A stretch of DNA of 13,569 nucleotides. Source: Halobacteriaceae archaeon Tc-Br11_E2g27 (GTDB lineage Archaea; Halobacteriota; Halobacteria; Halobacteriales; Haloarculaceae). The position numbers and the translations under genes are program-made. The notes below the pieces were generated by a model. It worked only from the letters and a program-made list of their open reading frames with translations, made no database searches and was not told where the DNA came from. The DNA is taken from contig LKNH01000038.1 of the NCBI GenBank assembly GCA_001564135.1, positions 1-13,569 on the forward strand, written 5' to 3'. Shown here piece after piece: positions 6,422 to 13,466 of this stretch (positions are counted from its first letter, which is position 1; each line of letters starts with the position of its first letter).

Positions 6422-6455
6422 GTATCTACAAAAGAGGCGAGAAGCCTCTTGATAC
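6422..6455 (-). promoter_or_regulatory. Stem-loop in the cheF leader region
   Basis: AAGAGGC (6432-6438) pairs with GCCTCTT (6444-6450) around a 5-base loop, and outer GTATC/GATAC pairs add a second stem after a bulge. Read on the minus strand it sits 10-43 bases before the cheF ATG and is followed by TTGTA. It could affect translation or RNA stability if it is transcribed. Confidence 0.4.
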
Positions 6456-6549
6456 TGTCGACTGAATAACGAGTTCGCCGAGAAAAAGAGCCAAACACCT
6501 GCCGGACTCCGAAGCCTTTTGCTCGTCACCGACATAGAAAGAGCTAACA

Positions 6550-6972
6550 ATGGGTATCGGTGGCTCAGACCTTTACAGACAACAGATTCTCGACCACTAT
6601 CGAAACCCCCGGAACTACGGTGAAATCGAAGAGCCAACGCTCTCTCATACCGGGGAAAATCCGATGTGTGGCGACACCATCACGATGGATATCGTTCTTG
6701 ATGATGACGAACAGCAAATCGAGCACGTGGCCTTCAGCGGCGACGGCTGTGCCATCTCACAGGCTTCCGCGTCGATGCTCTCCGAGAAGTTACAGGGCAT
6801 GGATATCGACGAGTTGCAAGCAATGGACCGCGATACGGTCATCGACATGCTCGGCGTCGATATCTCGCCGATGCGAGTGAAATGTGCGGTACTCGCTGAA
6901 AAAGTCGCACAGGATGGCGTCGATATCTATCTCGGCGAGAAGGATATCGACAAGACAACGACTGAAGACTGA
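6550..6972 (+). CDS. IscU/SufU-family Fe-S cluster assembly scaffold
   Basis: A 140-residue scaffold on which Fe-S clusters are built before transfer to apoproteins. It has the three conserved cysteines C40 (in MCGDTI), C67 (in GDGCAISQASASML) and C112 (in RVKCAVLAEK), plus Asp42 next to the first. The phrases SGDGCAISQASASM and MRVKCAVLAEK are closest to the SufU branch. The gap between C67 and C112 is 44 residues and appears to lack the longer insertion of Bacillus-type SufU. N-terminal LYRQQILDHYRNPRNYG is the usual family start. It stands alone, divergent from cheF; a cysteine desulfurase would be the expected partner but is not in view. Confidence 0.92.
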   Translation: MGIGGSDLYRQQILDHYRNPRNYGEIEEPTLSHTGENPMCGDTITMDIVLDDDEQQIEHVAFSGDGCAISQASASMLSEKLQGMDIDELQAMDRDTVIDMLGVDISPMRVKCAVLAEKVAQDGVDIYLGEKDIDKTTTED

Positions 6973-7074
6973 CGATTCGTTTATTGCGGTAATTTTCGTG
7001 TCCCTATCACAGCGACTGCTGTCTCATAGCGTGTCTCATGCAGCTTGCTTTCCCATTGCGGTACAGACTCGCTC

Positions 7075-7407
7075 TCAGTGACTTCGCCCCAGCACGGAGT
7101 CTTCGGTGTTCGCGAAGACAACAAGTGCGGTAATCTCGTCTTCAACGTCGAAAAAGTCGTGTTCGAGCCCTTGCTCGACATAGAGCACGTCACCTTCCTC
7201 GATGGAGTACCGTTCGCTTCCGACGTGTGCCTTTCCAGAGCCGGAGATAATGTAGTACAGTTCGTCAGTTTTGTGCGGGGTTTTCGGTTCGGGGTTAGGA
7301 TATCGAGCTAACTCCACGCTCAGTGAATCCTTGCTCAACACTTCCAGATAGTCCGTTTCTCCTGCTTCGAGTTCCTCAGCCAGGTCAGTTGTCGAGATGT
7401 GCGTCAT
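7075..7407 (-). CDS. Single-domain cupin protein
   Basis: A 110-residue cupin (Cupin_2 type). The first cupin motif reads PHKTDELYYIISGSG (His45, Glu49) and the second GDVLYVEQGLEHDF (His83), so three of the usual four metal ligands are visible and the second His of the canonical HxH is Thr-Asp here. The beta-rich pattern and length are normal for a stand-alone cupin. The substrate cannot be told from sequence; such proteins may be sugar- or thiol-related enzymes or sensors. The stop lies 102 bases after the convergent Fe-S scaffold gene. The ATG at 7407 is the only plausible start; no clear TATA box lies at the expected distance upstream. Confidence 0.82.
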   Translation of the reverse strand: MTHISTTDLAEELEAGETDYLEVLSKDSLSVELARYPNPEPKTPHKTDELYYIISGSGKAHVGSERYSIEEGDVLYVEQGLEHDFFDVEDEITALVVFANTEDSVLGRSH

Positions 7408-7465
7408 TGCTTATATGACCATTCTCGCTCCAGGTCGAAGAACACGTTGATTTCTCACAAGCGTG

Positions 7466-7759
7466 CTAGCCATCCAGCCGTTCGATAACTTCCCGAATAT
7501 CCGCATGCTCTTCGACAATATCCTTTATTTTCTCGCGTTCGCGGACGTCAGCAGCGGTCGCATCGTAGGCACGGACGTACTCTGCACGCGAGTGTTCGTC
7601 GAACGCATGCTTGATTGCAAAGTAGCCGTCGGGAACGACCGTCCCACAGACCTTACACTCGACGCGATTATGGTCGCGGGCCTGATGAACGATGAGGTCC
7701 TCAACGCGCTCGAACGGTTCGTTATCGTCGCCTTTGATATCGCACTCCCAGGGGGCCAT
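7466..7759 (-). CDS. Small haloarchaeal zinc-finger-like protein
   Basis: A 97-residue protein with possible zinc-binding groups: Cys6, His25 and His30 in the first half, then C35-x2-C38 followed by His50 and His55 (CKVCGTVVPDGYFAIKHAFDEH). The second half is helical and charged. I recognise the ECKVCGTVVPDGYFA stretch as a conserved haloarchaeal uncharacterised family (possibly the one numbered DUF7565, from memory). The frame is open back to 7876 inside the upstream ATPase gene. The ATG at 7759 is preferred because a TATA-like TTTTATT lies 24-30 bases upstream. It is a candidate nucleic-acid-binding regulator, 67 bases downstream of the P-type ATPase. Confidence 0.75.
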   Translation of the reverse strand: MAPWECDIKGDDNEPFERVEDLIVHQARDHNRVECKVCGTVVPDGYFAIKHAFDEHSRAEYVRAYDATAADVREREKIKDIVEEHADIREVIERLDG

Positions 7760-7782
7760 TACCGAGAGGTGTCTCCCTGTGA

Positions 7783-7789
7783 ATAAAAC
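7783..7789 (-). promoter_or_regulatory. TATA-like box of the zinc-finger-like gene
   Basis: TTTTATT on the minus strand lies 24-30 bases before the ATG at 7759. It is bracketed by two exact copies of TGTCTCCC (plus strand, 7770-7777 and 7801-7808). It suggests the gene can be transcribed separately from the ATPase. Confidence 0.45.
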
Positions 7790-7826
7790 TGTTCTGTCGC
7801 TGTCTCCCGACGAAAGGCTGTCTGGG

Positions 7827-10223
7827 TCAATCGACCAACGGCCGATGTGCATTCGCTGCAACCAGCCCACAGGCAAGCACTGCCCCAGCCATGGTCACCG
7901 GCGGACCAAGCAATCCAAGCAGGGCAAACGGGGCAACAATCGCGTTGTACGACAGCGACAGCGCCGTATTCTGCCTGACACGACGGGTTGCTGCCCGAGA
8001 GAGTGCAAACGTCTCTGTGACCGCCGAGAGGTCATTAGTTACGAGCGCGATATCCGCGGCATCGGATGCAAGCGCCGTTCCGCTGCCCAGCGCAATCCCG
8101 AGGTCCGCAGTCGCCAGCGCCGGGGCGTCATTTGTCCCATCTCCCACCATCGTCACGTGGCCATCCGTCTGTAACTGCTCGATTGTCTCGATTTTCCCCT
8201 CCGGAGAGATATCAGCAAACACCTTATCTACTGCCTCGTGTGCGCCAAACCGCCGTGCTGCACGCTCATCATCGCCTGTCAAGATGATTAGTTCGACCCC
8301 TGTCTCGTCCAGCGTCGAAAAAACGGGTTCCCATTTCGGCCGGGATTCATCACCGAGGATAATGACACCATCAGCCGACCCATCCCGCCCGACGACGACC
8401 GGTAACTGTCCCGCCTCGCGCGCCCGCTGGACGTGCTGTTGCAGCGATGGACTGACATCCCAGCCATGGTCGGTAAACAGCGAGGGATGGCCAACAAGAT
8501 GTAACTCCCCATCAAGCGTGCCACTAACGCCACGGGGATGGGTCTTGAACTCGCTTACTGCAGGCATCAGTGAATCGACCGGTTGATCTTCGACTGCGTT
8601 CTCACCGCCAGTTTGGTCCTGGTGGACAGCCCCAGTGGGTTGTGCACGAACAGCCTCGACAATCGCTGCGCCAGCAGGGTGACTTGCTCGTTGCTCTAGC
8701 GTTGCCGCAGCAAGCAACAACTCGTCGGAAATGTTCGCCTCAACAACCTGCATCTCCCCCGTTGTGAGCGTTCCCGTCTTGTCAAACACCACTGTATCCG
8801 TCTCAATCAGGCGTTCGAAGACCGTCTCATCGAAGACAACAATGCCGCGGCGGAGCGCCGCCTGTAGATTCGTCGCCACAGAAAGCGGCGTCGACAGCCC
8901 AAGGACCCACGGCGCAGTGACGAGGACGACCCCCAGCGAACCGAAGATGCCGGCAAGCAAACCACTCCCAGTAAGCACCTGCCACAGTCCAACAAGGACC
9001 GCAAGCAGACCAATTGCTGGGAGGAGAACGCCCGCAAGTCGGTCGGTCCGTCGTTGCAGACCGTGCGTTGCGCTCTGAAGTTGCCAGACGGCTGTCGTCA
9101 ACCGGTCGATGCTGCTCGTCGGCGGGTCGCCAACCTCAACGATTGCTGCATCGGCGGTGACGACAGAGCCGCCGACGAGTTCATCCCCTGCGTTCTTTTC
9201 GACAGGGAGCGACTCACCTGTGATGATTGATTCGTCGACGGTACAGACACCCTCGGAAAGCGTGCCGTCGACCGGTACCCGTTCGCCCTGTTTGACAAGA
9301 ATTTGGTCGCCAGGGAGCAGGTCCGACACCGCAACATCGAGCGTCCCACTGGGCAAGCACACGCGAGCGGATTCCGTCTGTGAGACCGTCAGCTCCGTCA
9401 GCGCATCCATCGCTCGCCGCTTGACTAGCGACTCGTAGAAAATTGCAGCGACAACACTCGCCGAAATAACGATAGCGAGGTCGAAATACAGGTCGATTCG
9501 ACTGGCTCCAAGCGCGAGCGTGCTGTAGGCAAAGGCAACCAGAATCGTCACGGTCACGAGCAGGTCGCTCGTTACCTCCTGCGTCGCCAGACTCACATAC
9601 GCACCCCGTAACAGCGGAAGCCCAGTGAAAAACACGACAACACCGGTCGTCAACAAAAACAAGGGTGCGAGCAAAATCCCACCGCCCTCAATGAATCCGC
9701 CGGCAAACAGCTCGGATGGCCGGCCGAGCAGTTCGAGAACCTGCTGAGGATAGAGGACTATCACGTAAGGTAACAGCAGAAACGTCCCAAAGAGCACCCC
9801 TGCGATATACCGATAGCCGAGTAAATCCTCCAGCACGCGGGTTTCTGGCGTTTCTCCAGCGTTCACCGTCGCTGTCGATTCGCCGCTTGTCTCCTCCCGA
9901 GAGAGCACCCGATAGCCAACAACCGCGAGCGCCGAGGTTATGATTTCCTCGTCGCAGACCGTTGGGTCGTATTCCACCCGGATGCTCTCAGTGACGTAGC
10001 TGGCGTTAGCCACGCTCACCCCATCTGTCGCCAGCGCTCGTTGTTCAAGAAAGGTCTCGCAGGTTGCGTTGTGCATCCCCGAGACGTGAAAGAACGCTTC
10101 CTCCAGTTTCCCGCTGGCCGTCTCGTCTTCCGGTTCGTTCACAACCCCGTCGGTCGATTCCTTCACAGCCTCGCCAGTCGTTCCTGTCGAACCCGTTCGG
10201 TTCTCATCTGGGAACTCGACCAT
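7827..10223 (-). CDS. Divergent P1B-type (heavy-metal) ATPase lacking the usual metal cysteines
   Basis: A 798-residue membrane ATPase. Residues 42-110 form an HMA-like domain, with GMHNATC (49-55) in place of GMxCxxC. About eight membrane helices follow (roughly 138-160, 182-203, 220-240, 247-265, 396-418, 422-446, 752-772, 776-792). Actuator motif TGES at 335-338, phosphorylation motif DKTGTLT with Asp481, the P1B-specific His515-Pro516, TGDD at 649-652 and GDGTND at 694-699 are all intact, so ATP hydrolysis should be possible. The membrane metal motif, normally CPC or CPx, reads Ala437-Pro438-Trp439. Tyr759-Asn760 is kept, but the last helix lacks the usual Met/Ser pattern. The substrate is therefore uncertain. 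The start at 10223 is chosen because the frame upstream (to 10538) overlaps the divergent gene and its promoter. Confidence 0.93.
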   Translation of the reverse strand: MVEFPDENRTGSTGTTGEAVKESTDGVVNEPEDETASGKLEEAFFHVSGMHNATCETFLEQRALATDGVSVANASYVTESIRVEYDPTVCDEEIITSALAVVGYRVLSREETSGESTATVNAGETPETRVLEDLLGYRYIAGVLFGTFLLLPYVIVLYPQQVLELLGRPSELFAGGFIEGGGILLAPLFLLTTGVVVFFTGLPLLRGAYVSLATQEVTSDLLVTVTILVAFAYSTLALGASRIDLYFDLAIVISASVVAAIFYESLVKRRAMDALTELTVSQTESARVCLPSGTLDVAVSDLLPGDQILVKQGERVPVDGTLSEGVCTVDESIITGESLPVEKNAGDELVGGSVVTADAAIVEVGDPPTSSIDRLTTAVWQLQSATHGLQRRTDRLAGVLLPAIGLLAVLVGLWQVLTGSGLLAGIFGSLGVVLVTAPWVLGLSTPLSVATNLQAALRRGIVVFDETVFERLIETDTVVFDKTGTLTTGEMQVVEANISDELLLAAATLEQRASHPAGAAIVEAVRAQPTGAVHQDQTGGENAVEDQPVDSLMPAVSEFKTHPRGVSGTLDGELHLVGHPSLFTDHGWDVSPSLQQHVQRAREAGQLPVVVGRDGSADGVIILGDESRPKWEPVFSTLDETGVELIILTGDDERAARRFGAHEAVDKVFADISPEGKIETIEQLQTDGHVTMVGDGTNDAPALATADLGIALGSGTALASDAADIALVTNDLSAVTETFALSRAATRRVRQNTALSLSYNAIVAPFALLGLLGPPVTMAGAVLACGLVAANAHRPLVD

Positions 10224-10320
10224 TGCTGGGACTGTTCTGTGTCTTGTTTTGAAAGGAGCGACGAGCGTCGGAATCAACGACGATGCCACAGCATTACATC
10301 TGTCACTCCTGTTTACCGTA

Positions 10321-10396
10321 CATATACACTCGCACGCGGCGTACAAATCAGGTTTGGATACGAGCGAGTCAGGTTGCGGACGAACGAGTGTATATG
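10321..10396. promoter_or_regulatory. Inverted pair of identical TATA-like elements between divergent genes
   Basis: CATATACACTCG (10321-10332) and CGAGTGTATATG (10385-10396) are perfect 12-bp inverted copies, 52 bases apart. Each contains a TATA-like TGTATATG facing outward: one towards the P-type ATPase, one towards the miniprotein with start at 10448. Predicted leaders would be about 70 and 28 bases. The whole 10224-10447 spacer holds no credible gene. An additional TTTCAAAA near 10248 lies about 25 bases before the ATPase ATG and is an alternative promoter. Confidence 0.55.
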
Positions 10397-10447
10397 CCAC
10401 AAAGACAGTCCCGAAAGCATTTGCCCACAGATACGAAAGCAACTGGT

Positions 10448-10633
10448 ATGCGCGCAAAGCTTGATGTCGAAGACCTCCTGAAAATCGTCCTCGCCCTGGT
10501 GGCTGTCTGGCTCGTGTTGGGAATTCTTGGCCGGACACTCGACCTGTTGGGGACGTTGTTTAGCTCGCTGCTCGGTATCATGGGTGTCCTGATTATCGTT
10601 CTTGTCGTCCTCTGGTTCCTCGATTATATCTAA
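10448..10633 (+). CDS. Two-helix membrane miniprotein
   Basis: A 61-residue protein with a short charged head (MRAKLDVEDLLK), one hydrophobic segment at about 12-30, a small loop and a second at about 36-58, ending in LDYI. It looks like a conserved haloarchaeal small membrane family of unknown function (possibly DUF7554, from memory). The frame is open upstream to 10283, but the region before 10448 is promoter-like. The ATG sits about 52 bases after the outward TATA-like element at 10390-10396. It is divergent from the P-type ATPase and could share control with it. The next gene follows after 53 bases. Confidence 0.72.
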   Translation: MRAKLDVEDLLKIVLALVAVWLVLGILGRTLDLLGTLFSSLLGIMGVLIIVLVVLWFLDYI

Positions 10634-10686
10634 ACGAAAGTCCGGTTCACGGAACGCTTATCCCGCTCCTTTTCATTTATTCGCGC

Positions 10687-11196
10687 GTGTACAGCCTGAA
10701 CGTCCCCGTTCCAACACGTGTCGCTGCGCTGGCAAGCGACATCGCTCGGGAGATACCCGCCGCGAGGGCACGCGTGCGGGGCGAGCATACACTCAATATC
10801 AAACGCCTCAGCAACGGCGAGGGGCCAGCGTACAATCGACTCGAAACACAGGCACGGGAGATTATCGCCGGCCAGCCACCCTTCGAAGTTCGGATTGACG
10901 GTATCGAGTATTTCCCCAATGCCATCATCGGAACGACGCCAGTACTCTATCTCAGCGTCGAGTCGCCGGAACTGGTTGCCCTCCACCAACGACTTGCCGA
11001 GGTGTTCGAACCCATCGAAGGCATCGAAGGAGACGGATACACCCCACACGTCACCATCTCCCGTGGTGGTCCACAGGAAGCGGTTGAGCGCCTCACCGAA
11101 CGAGAAATCGAACCAATCGAGTGGGTTGTCGACGAGTTAATCTTCTGGGATGCGACCCGGAGTCAGCCGGTGAGTTCGGTGTCGTTGCCAGCCTAG
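10687..11196 (+). CDS. 2'-5' RNA ligase/2H phosphoesterase-like protein
   Basis: A 169-residue protein starting with GTG. It has the two-lobed 2H phosphoesterase outline: N-terminal MYSLNVPVPTRVAAL, strand KRLSNG, the middle FEVRIDGIEYFPNAIIGTTP, and C-terminal YTPHVTISRG with His121-Val-Thr123. The second HxT motif is intact. The first active-site position reads EHTLNIK (His34-Thr35-Leu36), not the usual H-x-T/S. Family members act on RNA 2',3'-cyclic phosphates or join 2'-5' linkages. With only one clear motif the activity here is uncertain. The TAG stop lies inside a 14-bp palindrome, with the convergent PIN gene ending 5 bases further on. Confidence 0.85.
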   Translation: MYSLNVPVPTRVAALASDIAREIPAARARVRGEHTLNIKRLSNGEGPAYNRLETQAREIIAGQPPFEVRIDGIEYFPNAIIGTTPVLYLSVESPELVALHQRLAEVFEPIEGIEGDGYTPHVTISRGGPQEAVERLTEREIEPIEWVVDELIFWDATRSQPVSSVSLPA

Positions 11197-11201
11197 GCTG
11201 G
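11188..11201. repeat. 14-bp perfect palindrome at convergent gene ends
   Basis: CCAGCCTAGGCTGG reads the same on both strands. It covers the stop codon of the RNA ligase-like gene and ends 1 base before the PIN gene stop. It may serve as a shared 3'-end signal or arise from coding constraint; there is no flanking T-run. Confidence 0.35.
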
Positions 11202-11654
11202 TCATTCCCCAACGGTGTGAAATTTCGAAAGAACGTCATCGGGGACTGGATTTCGATACGTGAACGGCTCATCCTCACAGAGCTTTTCAAAGTCGCGGTC
11301 GGTCGTCAAAAGCACATCAGCGTCTGCTGTACGGGCAATGGCGAGATAAAAACAATCGTAGACGTCATGGTTTTTTTCGGCACTGATTTCGTACGCCTGC
11401 AGCACGGTATCTGGGGTAACTGTGATTGGTTCCATTGGGTACTGGAGCAACGAAGTCACTGCGTTTCGTGCATCGACCGTCGAGAAATCGAGGTCTTCGA
11501 GAATCCACTGGACGCGGAGCGGAAGATAGCCAAACATCAATAGCGTTTGTTCTCCCCGAAGCGCAGGAACAAGCTCATCGGCGATATATGGGTGGCCCGG
11601 ATGGTCGTCGATGAGCTGAATCGCCAGCGCATTCACGTCTGGCAGCACCCGCAT
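11202..11654 (-). CDS. PIN-domain ribonuclease, VapC-type toxin
   Basis: A 150-residue PIN-domain protein, the likely toxin of a toxin-antitoxin pair that cuts cellular RNA. Acidic residues of the metal site are visible at Asp6 (LPDVNAL), Asp97/Asp100 (KNHDVYDCFYLAIAR) and Asp119 (LLTTDRDF). The usual second acidic residue near position 40-45 is not obvious there; the segment reads LLMFGYLPLRVQWIL. Length and C-terminus are normal for the group. The ATG shares its A with the TGA stop of the AbrB-type gene, so the two are translated together. Subtle differences from textbook VapC leave the exact target unknown. Confidence 0.87.
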   Translation of the reverse strand: MRVLPDVNALAIQLIDDHPGHPYIADELVPALRGEQTLLMFGYLPLRVQWILEDLDFSTVDARNAVTSLLQYPMEPITVTPDTVLQAYEISAEKNHDVYDCFYLAIARTADADVLLTTDRDFEKLCEDEPFTYRNPVPDDVLSKFHTVGE

Positions 11655-11911
11655 CAGTTCCCTCCGAAAGTCGCTTCGCCTGCATCCCGAAAGGCCTTAT
11701 TCTCCCATTCCTCGGTGGATTTCCCGGATGAAACTGTCGTGAGTTCCGGAAGCTTTCGGACGAGCCGAATGTCCCCACCGTCTCTGACGACAGTGAAACT
11801 GGTTCCCCCCTCTATCTGTAGCTCCTCACGAAGCTCTTTTGGGATAGTTAATCGACCCCGCTCGTTGACCTCCACCTCGCCGTAATCCGTGTCTGTGTCT
11901 GTCTCGCTCAT
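11654..11911 (-). CDS. AbrB/SpoVT-type antitoxin (VapB-like)
   Basis: An 85-residue protein with a swapped-hairpin AbrB DNA-binding domain at about 11-50 (GEVEVNERGRLTIPKELREE, then GTSFTVVRDGGDIRLVRK). The C-terminal part from about 51 (STEEWENKAFRDAGEATFGGN) is the expected region for binding the PIN toxin. I chose the ATG at 11911 over GTG codons at 11920 and 11917 because GGTGA just upstream can act as a ribosome site. It is the first gene of the pair and very probably represses its own promoter through the palindrome at 11941-11961. Confidence 0.87.
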   Translation of the reverse strand: MSETDTDTDYGEVEVNERGRLTIPKELREELQIEGGTSFTVVRDGGDIRLVRKLPELTTVSSGKSTEEWENKAFRDAGEATFGGN

Positions 11912-11940
11912 ATTCACCACAGTATAGTCAAACGTAGTCT

Positions 11941-11961
11941 ATCACCAAATATTTTGGTGAT
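11941..11961. promoter_or_regulatory. Palindromic operator with embedded TATA of the toxin-antitoxin pair
   Basis: ATCACCAAA and TTTGGTGAT are perfect 9-bp arms around TAT. The AT-rich centre reads AAAATATTT on the minus strand and lies about 40 bases before the antitoxin ATG, so transcription would begin near 11925 with a short leader. Overlap of the dyad with the TATA region fits autorepression by the AbrB-type antitoxin. The site also lies 75 bases before the plus-strand gene. Confidence 0.6.
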
Positions 11962-12004
11962 TGGAAAAGTTCGCTGTAGTAATTCACCGCCGACTGCACG
12001 AGCC

Positions 12005-12011
12005 TTTTATT
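12005..12011 (+). promoter_or_regulatory. TATA-like box of the NAD(P)H-hydrate repair gene
   Basis: TTTTATT lies 25-31 bases before the ATG at 12036, supporting both that start and a leaderless transcript. Confidence 0.5.
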
Positions 12012-12035
12012 CCGAATGCAACCAAACAGACAAAT

Positions 12036-13466
12036 ATGATTACAGGCTCGGAGATGGCGGTCGTGGATGCGAACGCCGAAGCGCTCGGTGTCCCGCGAAA
12101 ACAGCTGATGGAATCGAGCGGGAACGCCATTGCACGGGTCGTCCGTGAACTGGCCGACCCCGGTGAGACCGTCACGGTTGTCGCTGGCCGCGGAAACAAC
12201 GGCGGCGATGCGTTCGTTGCCGCCCGATTCCTCGATGAGTACAACCTGCGGATACAGCTCCTTGGCCGCGCCGAGACAATCACAACCGACATTGCTCGGG
12301 AGAACTGGAAGGCGCTTCAGCAGGCTGAGTATCCGACCGAGGAGATTCGTGACTCGACACAGGCCGGCTTCGACGACCCGGACCTCATCGTCGATGCGAT
12401 GCTCGGGACCGGAATTACGGGGGCACTCAGAGAACCTGCCGCGACAGTAGCCCGCGAAATGAACGCCGCAGACGCGTCTGTGCTTGCCGTCGATGTGCCC
12501 TCGGGCCTGGATGCCGAAACGGGGACGCTCGCAGAGACAGCCGTGGATGCCGACCACGTTGTCACCTTCCACGACACGAAACCGGGACTCTCCGACCTCG
12601 GCATCCCAGTGACGGTCGCAGAGATTGGAATTCCGGCTGCCGCGGAGACATTCGTCGAATCGGGCGACTTGCAGCGACTCGACAGAGACCACGACTCACA
12701 CAAGGGAGAAAACGGCGAAGTGCTGGTTCTCGGTGGTGGCCCCTACACCGGCGCACCGGCGCTTTCCGCACAGGCTGCCTTGCGTGCCGGCGCTGACCTC
12801 GTCCGCGTTGCGTGCCCCAGCAGTGTCGCCCGAGAGATTCAGGGCTACAGCGAGAACCTCATCCTCCGGCCCTTTGACGGGCCACAGTTCGCACCAGCCC
12901 ACGTCGAACAGATGCTTACACTCGCCGAATCCAACGACGTGCTGGTATTTGGGCCAGGGTTGGGTGCAAGCGATGCCAGCCTTGATGCGGCAGTCTCATT
13001 GCTCGAACGGTTCGAGGGTATCGCTGTCGTGGATGCCGACCCACTCCAGCGTGTCCCCGATATCGAGACGGATGCAACGCTCATCTGTACGCCTCATCAG
13101 GGCGAACTCCAGAAGATGGGCGGACCACAGGCAACGGAGTGGCGCGAGCGCCAAAAAGCGGTCGAGACATTTGCTGCGGACCTCGGTCAGACGCTGCTGG
13201 TCAAAGGCCCATACGACGTCATTTCGAATGGCGACCGAACACGGGTTAACCGCACCGGCAATCCCGGCATGACCGTCGGCGGCACCGGTGATGTGCTTGC
13301 TGGCGTCACCGGCGCACTGGCCGCGCAACTGTCGCCAGTTCATGCTGCATCGGTTGGGGCGTACGTGACTGGTCGCGCTGGGGATTTCGCTGCGGAACAG
13401 AACGGAAACGGACTCGTTGCGACTGATTTACTGGCGTTGATTCCTCACGCAATGCAACGGCCGTAA
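12036..13466 (+). CDS. nnr: Bifunctional NAD(P)H-hydrate epimerase / ADP- or ATP-dependent dehydratase
   Basis: A 476-residue fusion enzyme that repairs hydrated NADH and NADPH. Residues 1-210 are the epimerase (YjeF_N) domain, with MITGSEMAVVDANAEALGVP, the loop GRGNNGGDAFVAARFL (51-66) and DVPSGLDAETG (153-163). Residues 220-476 are the ribokinase-like dehydratase (YjeF_C), with GEVLVLGGGPYTGAP, FGPGLG (305-310), VVDADPL (331-337), TPHQGEL (352-358), VKGPYDVI (389-396) and the nucleotide-binding GNPGMTVGGTGDVLAG (408-423). Both domains look complete. The frame extends upstream through a TTG to 11961, but the ATG at 12036 gives the family start and has a TATA-like box in place. It is divergent from the toxin-antitoxin pair; its stop abuts the stop of the next convergent gene. 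Confidence 0.95.
   Translation: MITGSEMAVVDANAEALGVPRKQLMESSGNAIARVVRELADPGETVTVVAGRGNNGGDAFVAARFLDEYNLRIQLLGRAETITTDIARENWKALQQAEYPTEEIRDSTQAGFDDPDLIVDAMLGTGITGALREPAATVAREMNAADASVLAVDVPSGLDAETGTLAETAVDADHVVTFHDTKPGLSDLGIPVTVAEIGIPAAAETFVESGDLQRLDRDHDSHKGENGEVLVLGGGPYTGAPALSAQAALRAGADLVRVACPSSVAREIQGYSENLILRPFDGPQFAPAHVEQMLTLAESNDVLVFGPGLGASDASLDAAVSLLERFEGIAVVDADPLQRVPDIETDATLICTPHQGELQKMGGPQATEWRERQKAVETFAADLGQTLLVKGPYDVISNGDRTRVNRTGNPGMTVGGTGDVLAGVTGALAAQLSPVHAASVGAYVTGRAGDFAAEQNGNGLVATDLLALIPHAMQRP

Noticed and set aside
6413..6637. In-frame 75-residue N-terminal extension of CheF
   Set aside because: It overlaps the start of the Fe-S scaffold gene and its promoter, and the family N-terminus begins at 6412.
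10264..10447. Possible small gene in the gap before the miniprotein
   Set aside because: Open frames there give low-complexity, non-haloarchaeal-looking protein (few acidic residues) and cover the inverted TATA elements.
10224..10538. In-frame 105-residue N-terminal extension of the P-type ATPase
   Set aside because: It would run through the divergent promoter region and the miniprotein gene, has no signal or domain, and the ATG at 10223 gives a normal cytoplasmic start.
11928..12692. 254-residue minus-strand frame opposite the NAD(P)H-hydrate gene
   Set aside because: It overlaps the well-supported epimerase domain and both divergent promoters, and its protein is not recognisable.
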